Positions 28,101 through 35,595 of a stretch of DNA of 41,805 nucleotides are shown one piece after another (positions within the stretch are counted from its first letter, which is position 1; each line of letters opens with the position of its first letter). Source of the stretch: Nitrosomonadales bacterium (lineage in GTDB: Bacteria > Pseudomonadota > Gammaproteobacteria > Burkholderiales > Gallionellaceae); the NCBI GenBank assembly GCA_947475825.1, contig CANJMS010000009.1:1-41805 (forward strand), read 5' to 3'. The notes under the pieces are model-generated. The model was not told the origin of the DNA and ran no database searches. It saw only the letters and a list, made by a program, of their open reading frames with translations. A program made the translations under genes and the position numbers.

Positions 28101-28466
28101 CTATTGGCCAACCTGAATGACGTAGGGCCGGAGGCGCTCTGTCGACTAGAGGAACTTGCTGACGGTGTTAACTGCATCGTTGGGCAACCCATCCCAGCTG
28201 GTACACAGGTGCGGGCGTCAGATTTGCCCAATCCTAGTCTGGCAAATCCGACTGTGTCTGGAGGTCCAGCCGATTATTGGAGAGCACGAGGCTATACCAA
28301 TCCGCCCTACTATTTGAATACCCGCCTTAAGGTGAATACCTTCGCTAACAGCGGTACTTGGGAACAAACCAACTGCGGTAATGCAGGACCACCCGGTGAT
28401 GCCGTTAATCGTCTTGGTATTCCGTGGATGATGAACAGCAATGAAAGTTGTGGTGGATCGTTGTAA
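25197..28466 (+). CDS. Secreted 11-heme cytochrome c
   Basis: This 1089-residue protein has a signal peptide (about 1-33, ending VLAAK). Eleven CXXCH sites lie at about residues 101, 160, 291, 334, 399, 440, 546, 665, 808, 906 and 953. The first four, with CVFCHNPHG, CLSCHDGT, LGTDLTNDHPI and CATCHDPH, repeat the tetraheme protein at 16152; the rest is a long Gly/Pro/Asn-rich, sparsely heme-bearing region. The last ~130 residues have Cys but no heme site. The large size and low heme density fit an extracellular surface cytochrome rather than a compact periplasmic carrier. It has no lipobox. AGGAGA precedes the start, and the gene ends 14 bases before a palindrome. Confidence 0.93.
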   Translation: MSQTKHYSVLNYRLPLIAGFLICTALSTTDVLAAKIADIRGTKHNFSSTPADTPTPTGVVLDRGIPNSGATRPDGSLVGGGSRASDVQDSQRQTEAATQICVFCHNPHGATMDANNRPVGPIWNRKLSSATYQTYTSKSLDSEVILGARLEQPGGSSKLCLSCHDGTLAIGNVNVANGISERNGLPGQNIALNIDGVRKTDDSFMREGAGATTGFTRRLGTDLTNDHPISINFNRALAERDGELRPLTPDANQRWPDNATPVVGVRTATSHPKIKLETPIGGGPQSAQVQCATCHDPHLRESDPALGNQKFLRLNRFQEAQPLAQFNQTNDIICLACHDRNQEGRVSLAGGIPNFAGPWSFSSHANSQSALSVYKPSASMSAIALREFPEGLPIWKAACLNCHDTHTVQGSRRILREGVDTQVPPGTPKTGGNPAIEETCFTCHSNAATRVVNNTVNRPPPDIKTDFTTLNRRMPITTAVQGLQDFGGNGTVEIHNISGQKTDLAPDCSGETNKCGSDFIEQRANLGRGPSDAGANPNLASRHVECTDCHNPHRVVPFRSFLGKPPGSLTGQPDMSGTHPHYNSATVPAGETNAGAPFIHSNIASGPLRGIYGVEPVYGSASFNSIGGVPGVGMPIDFIVKRGDPGTSSSTLVTEPYVTREYQICLKCHSNFGFSDNDLPSTTANPTVGNKPILRTTNPGGQGTTPAGTNALVQYTNIAKEIQGPITHRGGTVSPGDSGAFAGTSPPGIVNPGNVVDFQTNNRRGWHPVISPTGRTPDQRGFGINGPLTPTIWNLPWSNGVGVQTMYCTDCHGSSTPLRSVIPLNGDPITGSSNRSLGTNPWGPHGSNHNFLLKGAWDRCTGTDNPDSVNGTLANCLADTPNLNGGAITGPNYPDGARVSTQNDLCFKCHDYGNYATPDPTTTGSVKKTSGFSGSKDNNLHVFHANIVGAMRCTWCHVAVPHGWKNKVLLANLNDVGPEALCRLEELADGVNCIVGQPIPAGTQVRASDLPNPSLANPTVSGGPADYWRARGYTNPPYYLNTRLKVNTFANSGTWEQTNCGNAGPPGDAVNRLGIPWMMNSNESCGGSL

Positions 28467-28480
28467 CGCGTAGCACAGAT

Positions 28481-28516
28481 AAGTACACTCCTGTTATTAA
28501 TAACAGGAGTGTACTT
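28481..28516. terminator. Perfect 36-nt palindrome, probable terminator
   Basis: The 17-base arms (AAGTACACTCCTGTTAT and its complement) flank TA, making a perfect palindrome 14 bases after the 11-heme stop. The arm end supplies only a short TTT, so it is a strong hairpin with a weak U-tract. It probably ends the cytochrome operon or stabilises its 3' end. Confidence 0.7.
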
Positions 28517-28618
28517 TGCCATGTTGGGTATTGTGCTTAGTCGCGGTTTTACGGGCTGGCTTTCTGCGTTTGCTTATCTTCAAAAATAAATTTCGTTTGA
28601 AAATGCGTTCCACAGAAT

Positions 28619-29806
28619 TTGATTTTGTCTAAAATCCCAACTTCAGGGTCTAACATCCCACCTCTAGGCATCCCATCTCCAGGTCTTCCTACGCCTAGCA
28701 GCAATGTTGCACTGCGAATTTTACGTGCGCTCGCCTCACTCAAATTAACTTTGGTACTCATCATCCTGCTGCTGGCTGGGGTGTTAATTATTTACTACAC
28801 GCATACCCGCTTCGTGTGGGCGCTGGCTGTGCCATTCATAGGCTTCGCCATCAATCTGGCGGCAACGGTTTTGACTAATCCAGTATTCAGGCGACAAATG
28901 GCGTTGCTGATATTTCATCTGGCACTGATCGCCATTGCCGTGCTCATCGCCTTGGATTGGCTGACGTATCTTAAAGGTCGAATAGAAATCGTAGAAGGTG
29001 AGACCTTTACCGGGCAGACCATGAGTGAGGAAAGTGGCCCTTTGCATAATCGACGGCTGGGAAAATTACAGCTTACCAATGAAAATTTTACCGTGAATTA
29101 CACCAACACCGATGGTAGATTGCGCCGCACCGACACCCGTAACCAGGTAGCGTGGGTCGCGCCAGACGGACGTTCCGGGCGATCTGTCATCGGCGATCAA
29201 GAACCATTGTTGTTGGGCGGCTACCGATTTTATACCACCACCAACAAAGGCTTTGCGCCAATCTTTAGTTGGCGACCTGCCGATGGTAGCGCAGAAAAAA
29301 TAGGTGCGGTGCATCTGCCTTCTTTTCCGCGTGATTATTTGCAGCAAAAGAATGAATGGAAGCCGCCCGGCAGTTCCACGTCAGTGTGGATATTGTTGCA
29401 AATGGAGGAGGAAATATTTTCTCGTGACAAGCCCTCTGAATTGCGCGTGCCCGATAAACACAAAATAGTTGTGCGCCTGAATGCCCCACAAGGGGACAAT
29501 GACCAGCGCTGGGAACTAAAGCCTGGCGATAGCGTCCCTTTACCGGATGGCGTGCTGACCTATCAGGAGTTACGCAAGTGGATGGGTTACGATGTGTCGT
29601 ATAATTTCACCTTACCTTGGTTGCTGGCGGCTAGCGTCTTGGCAGTGCTGAGCATGGCTTGGCATTTTTGGCGGAAGTTTTCCGCACGACCCTGGAACCC
29701 GAGCTCCGGGAATCCTAACTCAGGAAATACAAACGCGGAGAACCCCGGCCCGGAGCATTTTCAGCAAGCTGCCGCAGATACGACAGCGGATGAGCCTGGT
29801 AAATAA
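28619..29806 (+). CDS. resB: ResB-like cytochrome c biogenesis protein (System II)
   Basis: This protein of up to 395 residues is shorter than typical ResB/Ccs1 (about 450-680). It has an N-terminal membrane helix in the family pattern LASLKLTLVLIILLL, two more helices before a large periplasmic domain (about 120-330), and a final helix (about 338-356). With CcsA it delivers heme to apocytochromes. The start is uncertain: TTG 28619 has no ribosome binding site and gives an odd Pro/Gly/Ser-rich N-terminus, and an ATG at 28602 in another frame ends after 9 codons. The C-terminal tail is Asn/Pro/Gly-rich. Confidence 0.85.
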   Translation: MILSKIPTSGSNIPPLGIPSPGLPTPSSNVALRILRALASLKLTLVLIILLLAGVLIIYYTHTRFVWALAVPFIGFAINLAATVLTNPVFRRQMALLIFHLALIAIAVLIALDWLTYLKGRIEIVEGETFTGQTMSEESGPLHNRRLGKLQLTNENFTVNYTNTDGRLRRTDTRNQVAWVAPDGRSGRSVIGDQEPLLLGGYRFYTTTNKGFAPIFSWRPADGSAEKIGAVHLPSFPRDYLQQKNEWKPPGSSTSVWILLQMEEEIFSRDKPSELRVPDKHKIVVRLNAPQGDNDQRWELKPGDSVPLPDGVLTYQELRKWMGYDVSYNFTLPWLLAASVLAVLSMAWHFWRKFSARPWNPSSGNPNSGNTNAENPGPEHFQQAAADTTADEPGK

Positions 29807-29850
29807 GCTAGCTCTGGCATAATGCACTACACATTTTTTAAAAGTTAATT

Positions 29851-30666
29851 ATGGAATTACAAATACTGTGGGTCGCCTTGGTTACCTACGTTCTGGCTGG
29901 CTCACTCTCGATTATCGGCTTTGTCATGCAACGCAAACCCGAGCGCGCCATACTCGCATTGCTGGTGCTGGGTGTGGTGCTGCACACCACAGCGATTGCG
30001 TTGCGTTGGGAGCGCATGGGACACGGCCCCTACATCACCATGTTCGAAGCCTTATCCAGCGGTATCTGGAATTTATTGCTCATTTACACCTTGGTTTATT
30101 GGCGCATTCCGGCAATACGTGCGACGGCGGCGATTATTATGCCGATTTTATTTCTCATGATGGGTTGGATGATGATGTTTACTCCCAGTGAGGTCGGACA
30201 TAAACCGCAGGTTTATCACACCATCTGGTTATACATTCATATTGGATTTGCCAAGGTTTTCATCAGCACCGTTTTTATAGCCGTGGGTATTTCCGGCATA
30301 ATATTATCGCGACGTACGGAATATGGTGCGATGCGTTTCGCGCATTTGCCAAATGACAGCCGCTTAGATGATCTGTCTTTCCGTTTTATGGCAGTGGCTA
30401 TGATATTCCAAACACTCATGCTTATTACTGGCGCGATTTGGGCGCAAGATGCTTGGGGACGCTATTGGGACTGGGATCCGCTAGAGACCTGGGCGTTTAT
30501 TACGTGGCTGTTCGTCATTTTTTCATTGCACCTGCGCCATACTTATAAAACCAAGCCGCACACTGGCGCGCTGTTAGTAATCGGTGTGTTCATCATGGCC
30601 TTTTTGGTTTTTTTCGGTGTTCCCTTTGTATCCACTGACTTTCATCAAGGTGTGGGACGTTCATGA
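29851..30666 (+). CDS. ccsA: CcsA/ResC cytochrome c synthase subunit (System II)
   Basis: This 271-residue multi-helix inner-membrane protein has the WWD heme-handling motif WGRYWDWDPLETWAFITWL (about residues 204-222) and conserved His residues in LHTTAI, LYIHIGF and LHLRHTYK. It pairs with the upstream ResB to form the System II cytochrome c synthase. It overlaps the following gene by 4 bases (ATGA). Presence beside the 11-heme gene suggests it serves the multiheme cytochromes, in addition to the System I genes at 2.9-7.2 kb. Confidence 0.94.
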   Translation: MELQILWVALVTYVLAGSLSIIGFVMQRKPERAILALLVLGVVLHTTAIALRWERMGHGPYITMFEALSSGIWNLLLIYTLVYWRIPAIRATAAIIMPILFLMMGWMMMFTPSEVGHKPQVYHTIWLYIHIGFAKVFISTVFIAVGISGIILSRRTEYGAMRFAHLPNDSRLDDLSFRFMAVAMIFQTLMLITGAIWAQDAWGRYWDWDPLETWAFITWLFVIFSLHLRHTYKTKPHTGALLVIGVFIMAFLVFFGVPFVSTDFHQGVGRS

Positions 30667-32021
30667 AATTGGCTCTACCTCTCGATCCCGTGACACGTCG
30701 GCAAATTGCCGCGTGGCTCATGCTGGCTGTGGGGGCATTGGCGCTATCCACACTATATGCCGTGCTGGTAGTTGCCACGCGCACACCCTTGCTGAGCGGC
30801 TTACCTGCCACCCGTGAATTATTTCGAAACGTGTTGGTGCTGCACGTCAGCTTTGCCTTGATTGTGTGGATGCTGGTTTGTGCTGCCAGCTTATGGAGTT
30901 TGGCGGCAGGAAGCTACAGCACGTTGCGCCGCTTCGCGCAAATTTTGGCCTACGCTGGCGCACTCAGTATGGCACTAACCCCCTTGTTGGGCGCAGCTCC
31001 TGCCATACTAGCCAATTATGTGCCAGTGTTGGATAGCCGGATTTTTTTGGCGGGACTCAGTAGCTTTGCACTTGGGATTGCACTCTGTGGCGCATCCGCA
31101 GCGAGCGATATTGTGCAACGATTAAAAACAAATCATTACGATGTCTGGCATGTAGGTGCGCTGCTATCTATTGCTGCAGCGGCGATTGCGGTCGGCTCAT
31201 TTTTTACTTCGCTTGTGCAAACAGGTGTGCCCAGCAGTCACGCCAACTTTGAAGTTTTATTCTGGGGGCCAGGGCATCTGCTGCAATTTGTGCATGTGCT
31301 TATCATGATGACCGTGTGGACTGTGCTGGGTGATTATGTGCTTGGTCGTGCCATCGCACCGCGTCGTTGGTTGATTGGGTTGCTCATTGCAGGTGTGTTG
31401 CCGTTGCTGAGCGTTCCCTACATTCATCTTAGCGCCAGTGTCAGCAGCCCTGAATCTCGCAGCGCATTTACCGCACTGATGTCCTGGGGCGCATGGCCTG
31501 CAGCGATACTCATGGCTGCTTATTTAATTATGCAGTTGGTACAGGCCGGACGCGCCGTGTGGGGTAAAGTAGAAACACTGGCACTGGCTCTTTCACTTAC
31601 CTTGTTTATATTAGGTTGTATTTTTGGCGCGGCTATCAACGGTGAAACCACCATGGTCACCGCGCATTATCACGGCACGGTCGGCGCAGTAACCCTGGCT
31701 TACATGGGGTTTGGCTATCGCATGTTGCAAACCTTTGGTTACACTGTTGGTCATCTGGCACGCTGGCAACTCGTCGTTTATAGCTCCGGCTTGCTGACAC
31801 TGGCTTCATCATTAGCGTGGCTAGGTACGCTGGGCGTGCCGCGTAAAACACCCTATGTCGATCAAGCTGAGCAAACTTTTGGCACGATGGCTGCTATGGG
31901 TTTAATGGGCTTGGGCGGTCTGCTGTCGCTAACAGGCATCGCGCTGTTTGTCTTCGCCATCTGGCGCAGTATCTGGATGGGCGGAAATAAGGCCGTCCAA
32001 CGAGTTACCCCTCATGCGTGA
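30663..32021 (+). CDS. Divergent heme-copper-oxidase subunit I-like membrane protein
   Basis: This 452-residue protein has about 12 membrane helices. Landmarks of heme-copper oxidase subunit I by manual alignment: His61 (low-spin heme), WGPGH His205 (metal site), and TAHYH with His335/His337 (the heme ligands). His255 lies exactly 50 residues after His205, the spacing of the first His of the HH pair, but the next residue is Leu256 instead of the second His. Metal-centre ligation therefore appears reduced to two His, and an oxidase function is doubtful. No subunit II or III gene is nearby. It is coupled to ccsA and the TPR gene. A b-type-heme quinol- or electron-handling role is an inference. 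Confidence 0.78.
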   Translation: MKLALPLDPVTRRQIAAWLMLAVGALALSTLYAVLVVATRTPLLSGLPATRELFRNVLVLHVSFALIVWMLVCAASLWSLAAGSYSTLRRFAQILAYAGALSMALTPLLGAAPAILANYVPVLDSRIFLAGLSSFALGIALCGASAASDIVQRLKTNHYDVWHVGALLSIAAAAIAVGSFFTSLVQTGVPSSHANFEVLFWGPGHLLQFVHVLIMMTVWTVLGDYVLGRAIAPRRWLIGLLIAGVLPLLSVPYIHLSASVSSPESRSAFTALMSWGAWPAAILMAAYLIMQLVQAGRAVWGKVETLALALSLTLFILGCIFGAAINGETTMVTAHYHGTVGAVTLAYMGFGYRMLQTFGYTVGHLARWQLVVYSSGLLTLASSLAWLGTLGVPRKTPYVDQAEQTFGTMAAMGLMGLGGLLSLTGIALFVFAIWRSIWMGGNKAVQRVTPHA

Positions 32022-32727
32022 TGTTCGTATTCGAGCACTGCTGATTACCGCTGCTTTAACGGTTGCTGGCGGGCTGCTGATCGCTACTCAAACCGATGAA
32101 TACGATACCTCCATCCCCAATGTCTTGCCGCCGGAAACGGGCTCACCTGCTATGTTAGACAGGACGCTACCTGACCAGCCTAATGAGACGGAGTCGGTTC
32201 AAGCAGATAAATCGCCAACCTCCAGCTCACAGAAAAAAATCAAGAGTGCAGCGGACGCTGAAAAAGAAAAAATACAGGAAAAAGAAAAAATACAGCAAGC
32301 ACTGGCAGCACATGCACAGGAAAGAATAAATACTGAAATCACGCAACAATTTCAAAAAAGTGTGACCCTACTACAAGAAAAAAAATTTGATGAAGCGATA
32401 ACCGTACTGCACCGTGTATTACAGTTTGCGCCGACCATGCCGGAAGCCAGCGCTAATATGGGATATGCCTTGCTTGGCTTGAAGCGCTATGCTGCGGCGC
32501 GAGATTTTTTTGTAGCAAGTATTCAGTTAAACAAAAATCAGATTAATGCCTACTATGGTTTAGCTATGGCACATGATGGCTTGCAAGATCTGCCCGCAGC
32601 CATTAACGCAATGCGAATTTATCAACATCTGGTGCCAGCAGATGATGTGTATCGGAAGCGCGCCGATGCGATACTCAAAGAATGGGAAGCGCAACCCAGT
32701 GCTGAATCCAAGGCAGATTCCAGATAA
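32014..32727 (+). CDS. Membrane-anchored TPR protein
   Basis: This 237-residue protein has an N-terminal anchor or signal (about 8-29). A Ser/Lys/Glu/Gln-rich coiled linker with the repeat EKEKIQ follows, then about three TPR units (about 110-225) including FDEAITVLHRVLQFAPTMPEAS, the next unit AAARDFFVASIQLN and AAINAMRIYQHLVP. ATG 32014 is chosen because the protein then begins with the anchor; it overlaps the upstream gene by 8 bases. TPR proteins beside Ccs genes are often assembly factors, so a chaperone role for cytochromes is plausible. It is the last gene of the block. Confidence 0.85.
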   Translation: MRDVRIRALLITAALTVAGGLLIATQTDEYDTSIPNVLPPETGSPAMLDRTLPDQPNETESVQADKSPTSSSQKKIKSAADAEKEKIQEKEKIQQALAAHAQERINTEITQQFQKSVTLLQEKKFDEAITVLHRVLQFAPTMPEASANMGYALLGLKRYAAARDFFVASIQLNKNQINAYYGLAMAHDGLQDLPAAINAMRIYQHLVPADDVYRKRADAILKEWEAQPSAESKADSR

Positions 32728-32760
32728 AAATCCCAGATAAAAAATAACACAGCGGTATTA

Positions 32761-33780
32761 TTACAAGCTAAAATTGTCCATCGTTAAAACAATTTTTCCC
32801 AGTACACCACCTTGCTCAATAAGCTGATGCGCCTGCGCAGCTTCACACAACGGTAATATGTGACTTACCAGTACGCCAAGCTTACCCGCCTCGATCAATT
32901 GTGCGCCTTGCTCCAAAATTTTTCGTTGTCGTACTCGTTCTTCGGGCAGGTGCTGCACTTGCGGTGTGAGCATCAGCTCATAGCACAGCGATAAATTTCT
33001 TAATCGCGCCAATTGGCTGTCTGCCAGGGATAACGGGGTAGACAGCAGCGTGACAATTTTTCCACCAACCCGCACCGCGTTAAACGAACGCAAAAATGTC
33101 TCGCCGCCCACGCAATCCAGTACCACATCTACCCCTTTACCCTGTGTCCAATTTAAAGTTTCTTGCACAAAATCTTGTTCACGATAAAAAATTATTTTCT
33201 CTGCGCCCAGACCTTGTACCAGCCCGGATTTTTTGTTGTCACTTATTGTTACTGCAATATGCGCCCCCATGTGCTGGGCAAGCTGCACTGCGATATGCCC
33301 CACACCGCCCGCTGCGGCATGGATAAGTAGTGTTTGTCCGGCTTGCAAATGCGCCCGTTCAACCAGTGCTTCCCAAGCGGTAATCAACACCAGCGGTATT
33401 GCCGCGCTGTCTTGCAAGCTGAGAATGCCAGGTTTAGCCGCGCAATAATCTTGATGCACGGTGGTGTATTCGGCATAGCAGCCAGGCTCACCCCCTATGC
33501 CGCCATTACAAAAATACACGGCATCGCCTGCTTTAAAGCGGGTCACCGCGCTACCGATTTTCTCCACAATGCCCGCACCATCGCAACCCAAAATGGTTGG
33601 TAAGTTGGTAGGATAATACGTACCTTTGGCGCGCAGTTTTGTATCAAGCGGATTCACGCCTGCCGCCGCCAGTTTTACTCGCAGATGCTGCGCGCTAGGC
33701 AATTCCGGCAAATTTATATCGCGTAGCTGTAGTACCGCTGTACTGCCTGCGGCAGTCATTAAAATTGCTTGCATGGTCAT
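32761..33780 (-). CDS. Zinc-type alcohol dehydrogenase / quinone oxidoreductase family protein
   Basis: This 339-residue MDR-superfamily protein (start ATG 33780, or ATG 33774 giving MQAILMTA) has an N-terminal GroES-like domain with VNPLDTKLRAKG and a GCDGAGIVEKIG segment. The Rossmann NAD(P) domain motif is AAAGGVGHIAVQLA. It lacks the cysteine cluster of the structural zinc site, which fits the quinone oxidoreductase branch (NADPH-dependent reduction of quinones or enones). It is convergent with the TPR gene and divergent from aroC. The substrate is unknown, and it appears unrelated to the cytochrome locus. Confidence 0.88.
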   Translation of the reverse strand: MTMQAILMTAAGSTAVLQLRDINLPELPSAQHLRVKLAAAGVNPLDTKLRAKGTYYPTNLPTILGCDGAGIVEKIGSAVTRFKAGDAVYFCNGGIGGEPGCYAEYTTVHQDYCAAKPGILSLQDSAAIPLVLITAWEALVERAHLQAGQTLLIHAAAGGVGHIAVQLAQHMGAHIAVTISDNKKSGLVQGLGAEKIIFYREQDFVQETLNWTQGKGVDVVLDCVGGETFLRSFNAVRVGGKIVTLLSTPLSLADSQLARLRNLSLCYELMLTPQVQHLPEERVRQRKILEQGAQLIEAGKLGVLVSHILPLCEAAQAHQLIEQGGVLGKIVLTMDNFSL

Positions 33781-33877
33781 CTCTCTCGTTGCGTACGGCC
33801 TGGGCTTGTACGATCTGGGCTTATTTTATGTACATTCGATATGTTAAACTTGCCGCATACATTTAGCGAGTTGAGTC

Positions 33878-34978
33878 ATGTCAGGAAATACTTTAGGCAC
33901 TTTATTTACCGTCACGTCTTTTGGTGAATCACACGGCATAGCCATTGGTTGCGTGGTGGATGGCTGTCCGCCTGGCATGGAAATTTCAGCTGAGTATATT
34001 CAGCAGGATTTAGATAGACGCAAACCCGGCACATCGCGCTACGTTACGCCCAGAAAAGAATCGGACACAGTGGAAATTTTATCTGGCGTGTTTGAAGGGA
34101 AAACCACGGGCACGCCCATCGCTTTGCTCATACGCAATGAAGATCAGCGCAGCCAGGATTACGGCAATATTGTTGAGAGTTTTCGTCCCGGTCATGCGGA
34201 TTACACCTACTGGCAAAAGTACGGCATACGCGATTATCGCGGGGGGGGGCGTGCTTCGGCGCGGGAAACCGCAGTGCGTGTAGCAGCGGGTTCCATTGCA
34301 AAAAAATGGTTGCATGAAAAATATGGAGTCACAATACGCGGTTACTTATCACAATTAGGCGAGGTTGTTGTGCCGTTCAAAAGTTGGGATGGCGTGAACA
34401 GCAATCCATTTTTTGTGGCAGATGATAGCTATGTCGCACAATTGGAAGAATACGTCGATGCAATACGCAAGTCCGGCGATTCCATCGGCGCGAAGCTAAC
34501 CGTGGTGGCGGAGAATATGCCTGTCGGATTCGGTGAGCCAGTTTATGATAAATTAGATGCTGAAATCGCTTATGCCCTGATGAGCATCAATGCAGTGAAG
34601 GGCGTGGAAATCGGTGCGGGCTTTCAATGCGTCATCCAGCGTGGCAGCCAGCACAGCGATGAGTTAACGCCACAAGGGTTTGCCAGCAATCACGCGGGCG
34701 GCATACTCGGTGGCATTTCTACCGGGCAAGATATTGTCGCGCACATCGCGCTGAAACCCACTTCCAGTATTCGCCTGCCGCGTAATACTATCAACAAGCA
34801 AGGCGAAGCGGTGCAGATAAAAACGCATGGTCGGCATGACCCTTGTGTTGGCATACGCGCAACACCTATTGCCGAAGCGATGCTGGCGCTGGTGTTGATC
34901 GATCATGCTTTGCGTCATCGTGCGCAGAATGCGGATGTAATGTGTGCTACGCCGAAAATTCCAGGAAAAATTATCTAA
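33878..34978 (+). CDS. aroC: Chorismate synthase
   Basis: This 366-residue enzyme catalyses the last step of the shikimate pathway, EPSP to chorismate, using reduced FMN. Signature motifs: [20 protein letters not shown] near the N-terminus, [11 protein letters not shown] (about residues 122-132) and [14 protein letters not shown] (about 268-281). A nine-G run at 34241-34249 encodes the GGG of the second motif. It stands alone between a divergent oxidoreductase and the nudJ block. Confidence 0.97.
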   Translation: MSGNTLGTLFTVTSFGESHGIAIGCVVDGCPPGMEISAEYIQQDLDRRKPGTSRYVTPRKESDTVEILSGVFEGKTTGTPIALLIRNEDQRSQDYGNIVESFRPGHADYTYWQKYGIRDYRGGGRASARETAVRVAAGSIAKKWLHEKYGVTIRGYLSQLGEVVVPFKSWDGVNSNPFFVADDSYVAQLEEYVDAIRKSGDSIGAKLTVVAENMPVGFGEPVYDKLDAEIAYALMSINAVKGVEIGAGFQCVIQRGSQHSDELTPQGFASNHAGGILGGISTGQDIVAHIALKPTSSIRLPRNTINKQGEAVQIKTHGRHDPCVGIRATPIAEAMLALVLIDHALRHRAQNADVMCATPKIPGKII

Positions 34979-35097
34979 ATAATGGGAAAACCACTAGCTA
35001 TGTCGGGGGGTGGCAGTAGAAGTTAGACATATTACGGGAGTCCATCTGCGGCACTCCAATCGTGAGCCGCCAAGCACGCGAAGAAAGGAGAGCAGAG

Positions 35098-35124
35098 ATG
35101 GACGACAGCGCAAGCCTAAGTTAA
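35098..35124 (+). CDS. Possible 8-residue ORF with strong ribosome binding site
   Basis: AAAGGAG at 35084-35090 lies seven bases before ATG 35098, which opens an 8-codon frame (MDDSASLS). It ends 24 bases before nudJ. A small hairpin (GGAGT/ACTCC, 35037-35057) precedes it. It may be a regulatory leader of nudJ-mnmA-purB. There is no coding test possible at this size. Confidence 0.25.
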   Translation: MDDSASLS

Positions 35125-35148
35125 GTTTGAAGCACGCACTGACAAAAC

Positions 35149-35595
35149 ATGATCTGGAAACCTAATGTAACCGTAGCTGCCATCCTTGAACGCGATGGGA
35201 AATTTTTGTTGGTAGAGGAGGAATCAGCAACGGGTCTAGTACTGAATCAACCCGCTGGTCACTTAGAGTCGGGCGAGAATTTACTCGATGCAGCTGTGCG
35301 CGAAACATTGGAGGAATCCGCTTATCGGTTTGAACCACAGCATCTGATTGGTATTTATCGCTGGCATTCTGATGTTTCCCATACCACCTATTTACGCTTT
35401 GCATTCACGGGTAAAATTTTGACGCATTACCCAGATCAATCATTAGATACGGGTATTGTGCGTGCGGTCTGGATGACTTTGGATGAAATCCGTGAAAGTC
35501 AGACGCGCCATCGCAGTCCGCTGGTTTTGCGCTGTGTGGAAGACTGCCTAGCGGGCAAACGTTTCCCGTTGGATTTACTGGTGCATTACTCATGA
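35149..35595 (+). CDS. nudJ: NUDIX hydrolase, NudJ-like
   Basis: This 148-residue protein resembles NudJ (phosphatase of HMP-PP and nucleoside di/triphosphates). N-terminal [21 protein letters not shown] and [10 protein letters not shown] match the E. coli protein closely. The NUDIX box GX5EX7REX2EE is present, but the usual following X-Gly is X-Ala (EESAY). It overlaps mnmA by 4 bases. E. coli has the order nudJ-mnmA-hflD-purB; here hflD is absent. Confidence 0.9.
   Translation: MIWKPNVTVAAILERDGKFLLVEEESATGLVLNQPAGHLESGENLLDAAVRETLEESAYRFEPQHLIGIYRWHSDVSHTTYLRFAFTGKILTHYPDQSLDTGIVRAVWMTLDEIRESQTRHRSPLVLRCVEDCLAGKRFPLDLLVHYS

Noticed and set aside
11643-28466. Identification as the PCC3 or MtoAB cluster of iron oxidisers
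   Set aside because: Heme numbers and gene set do not fit what I recall of those clusters (very large cytochromes or a decaheme MtoA), so no name is assigned.
28535-28560. TGGC...TTGC-like sequence before resB
   Set aside because: GG and GC are 12 bases apart rather than 10, so it is not a sigma-54 promoter.
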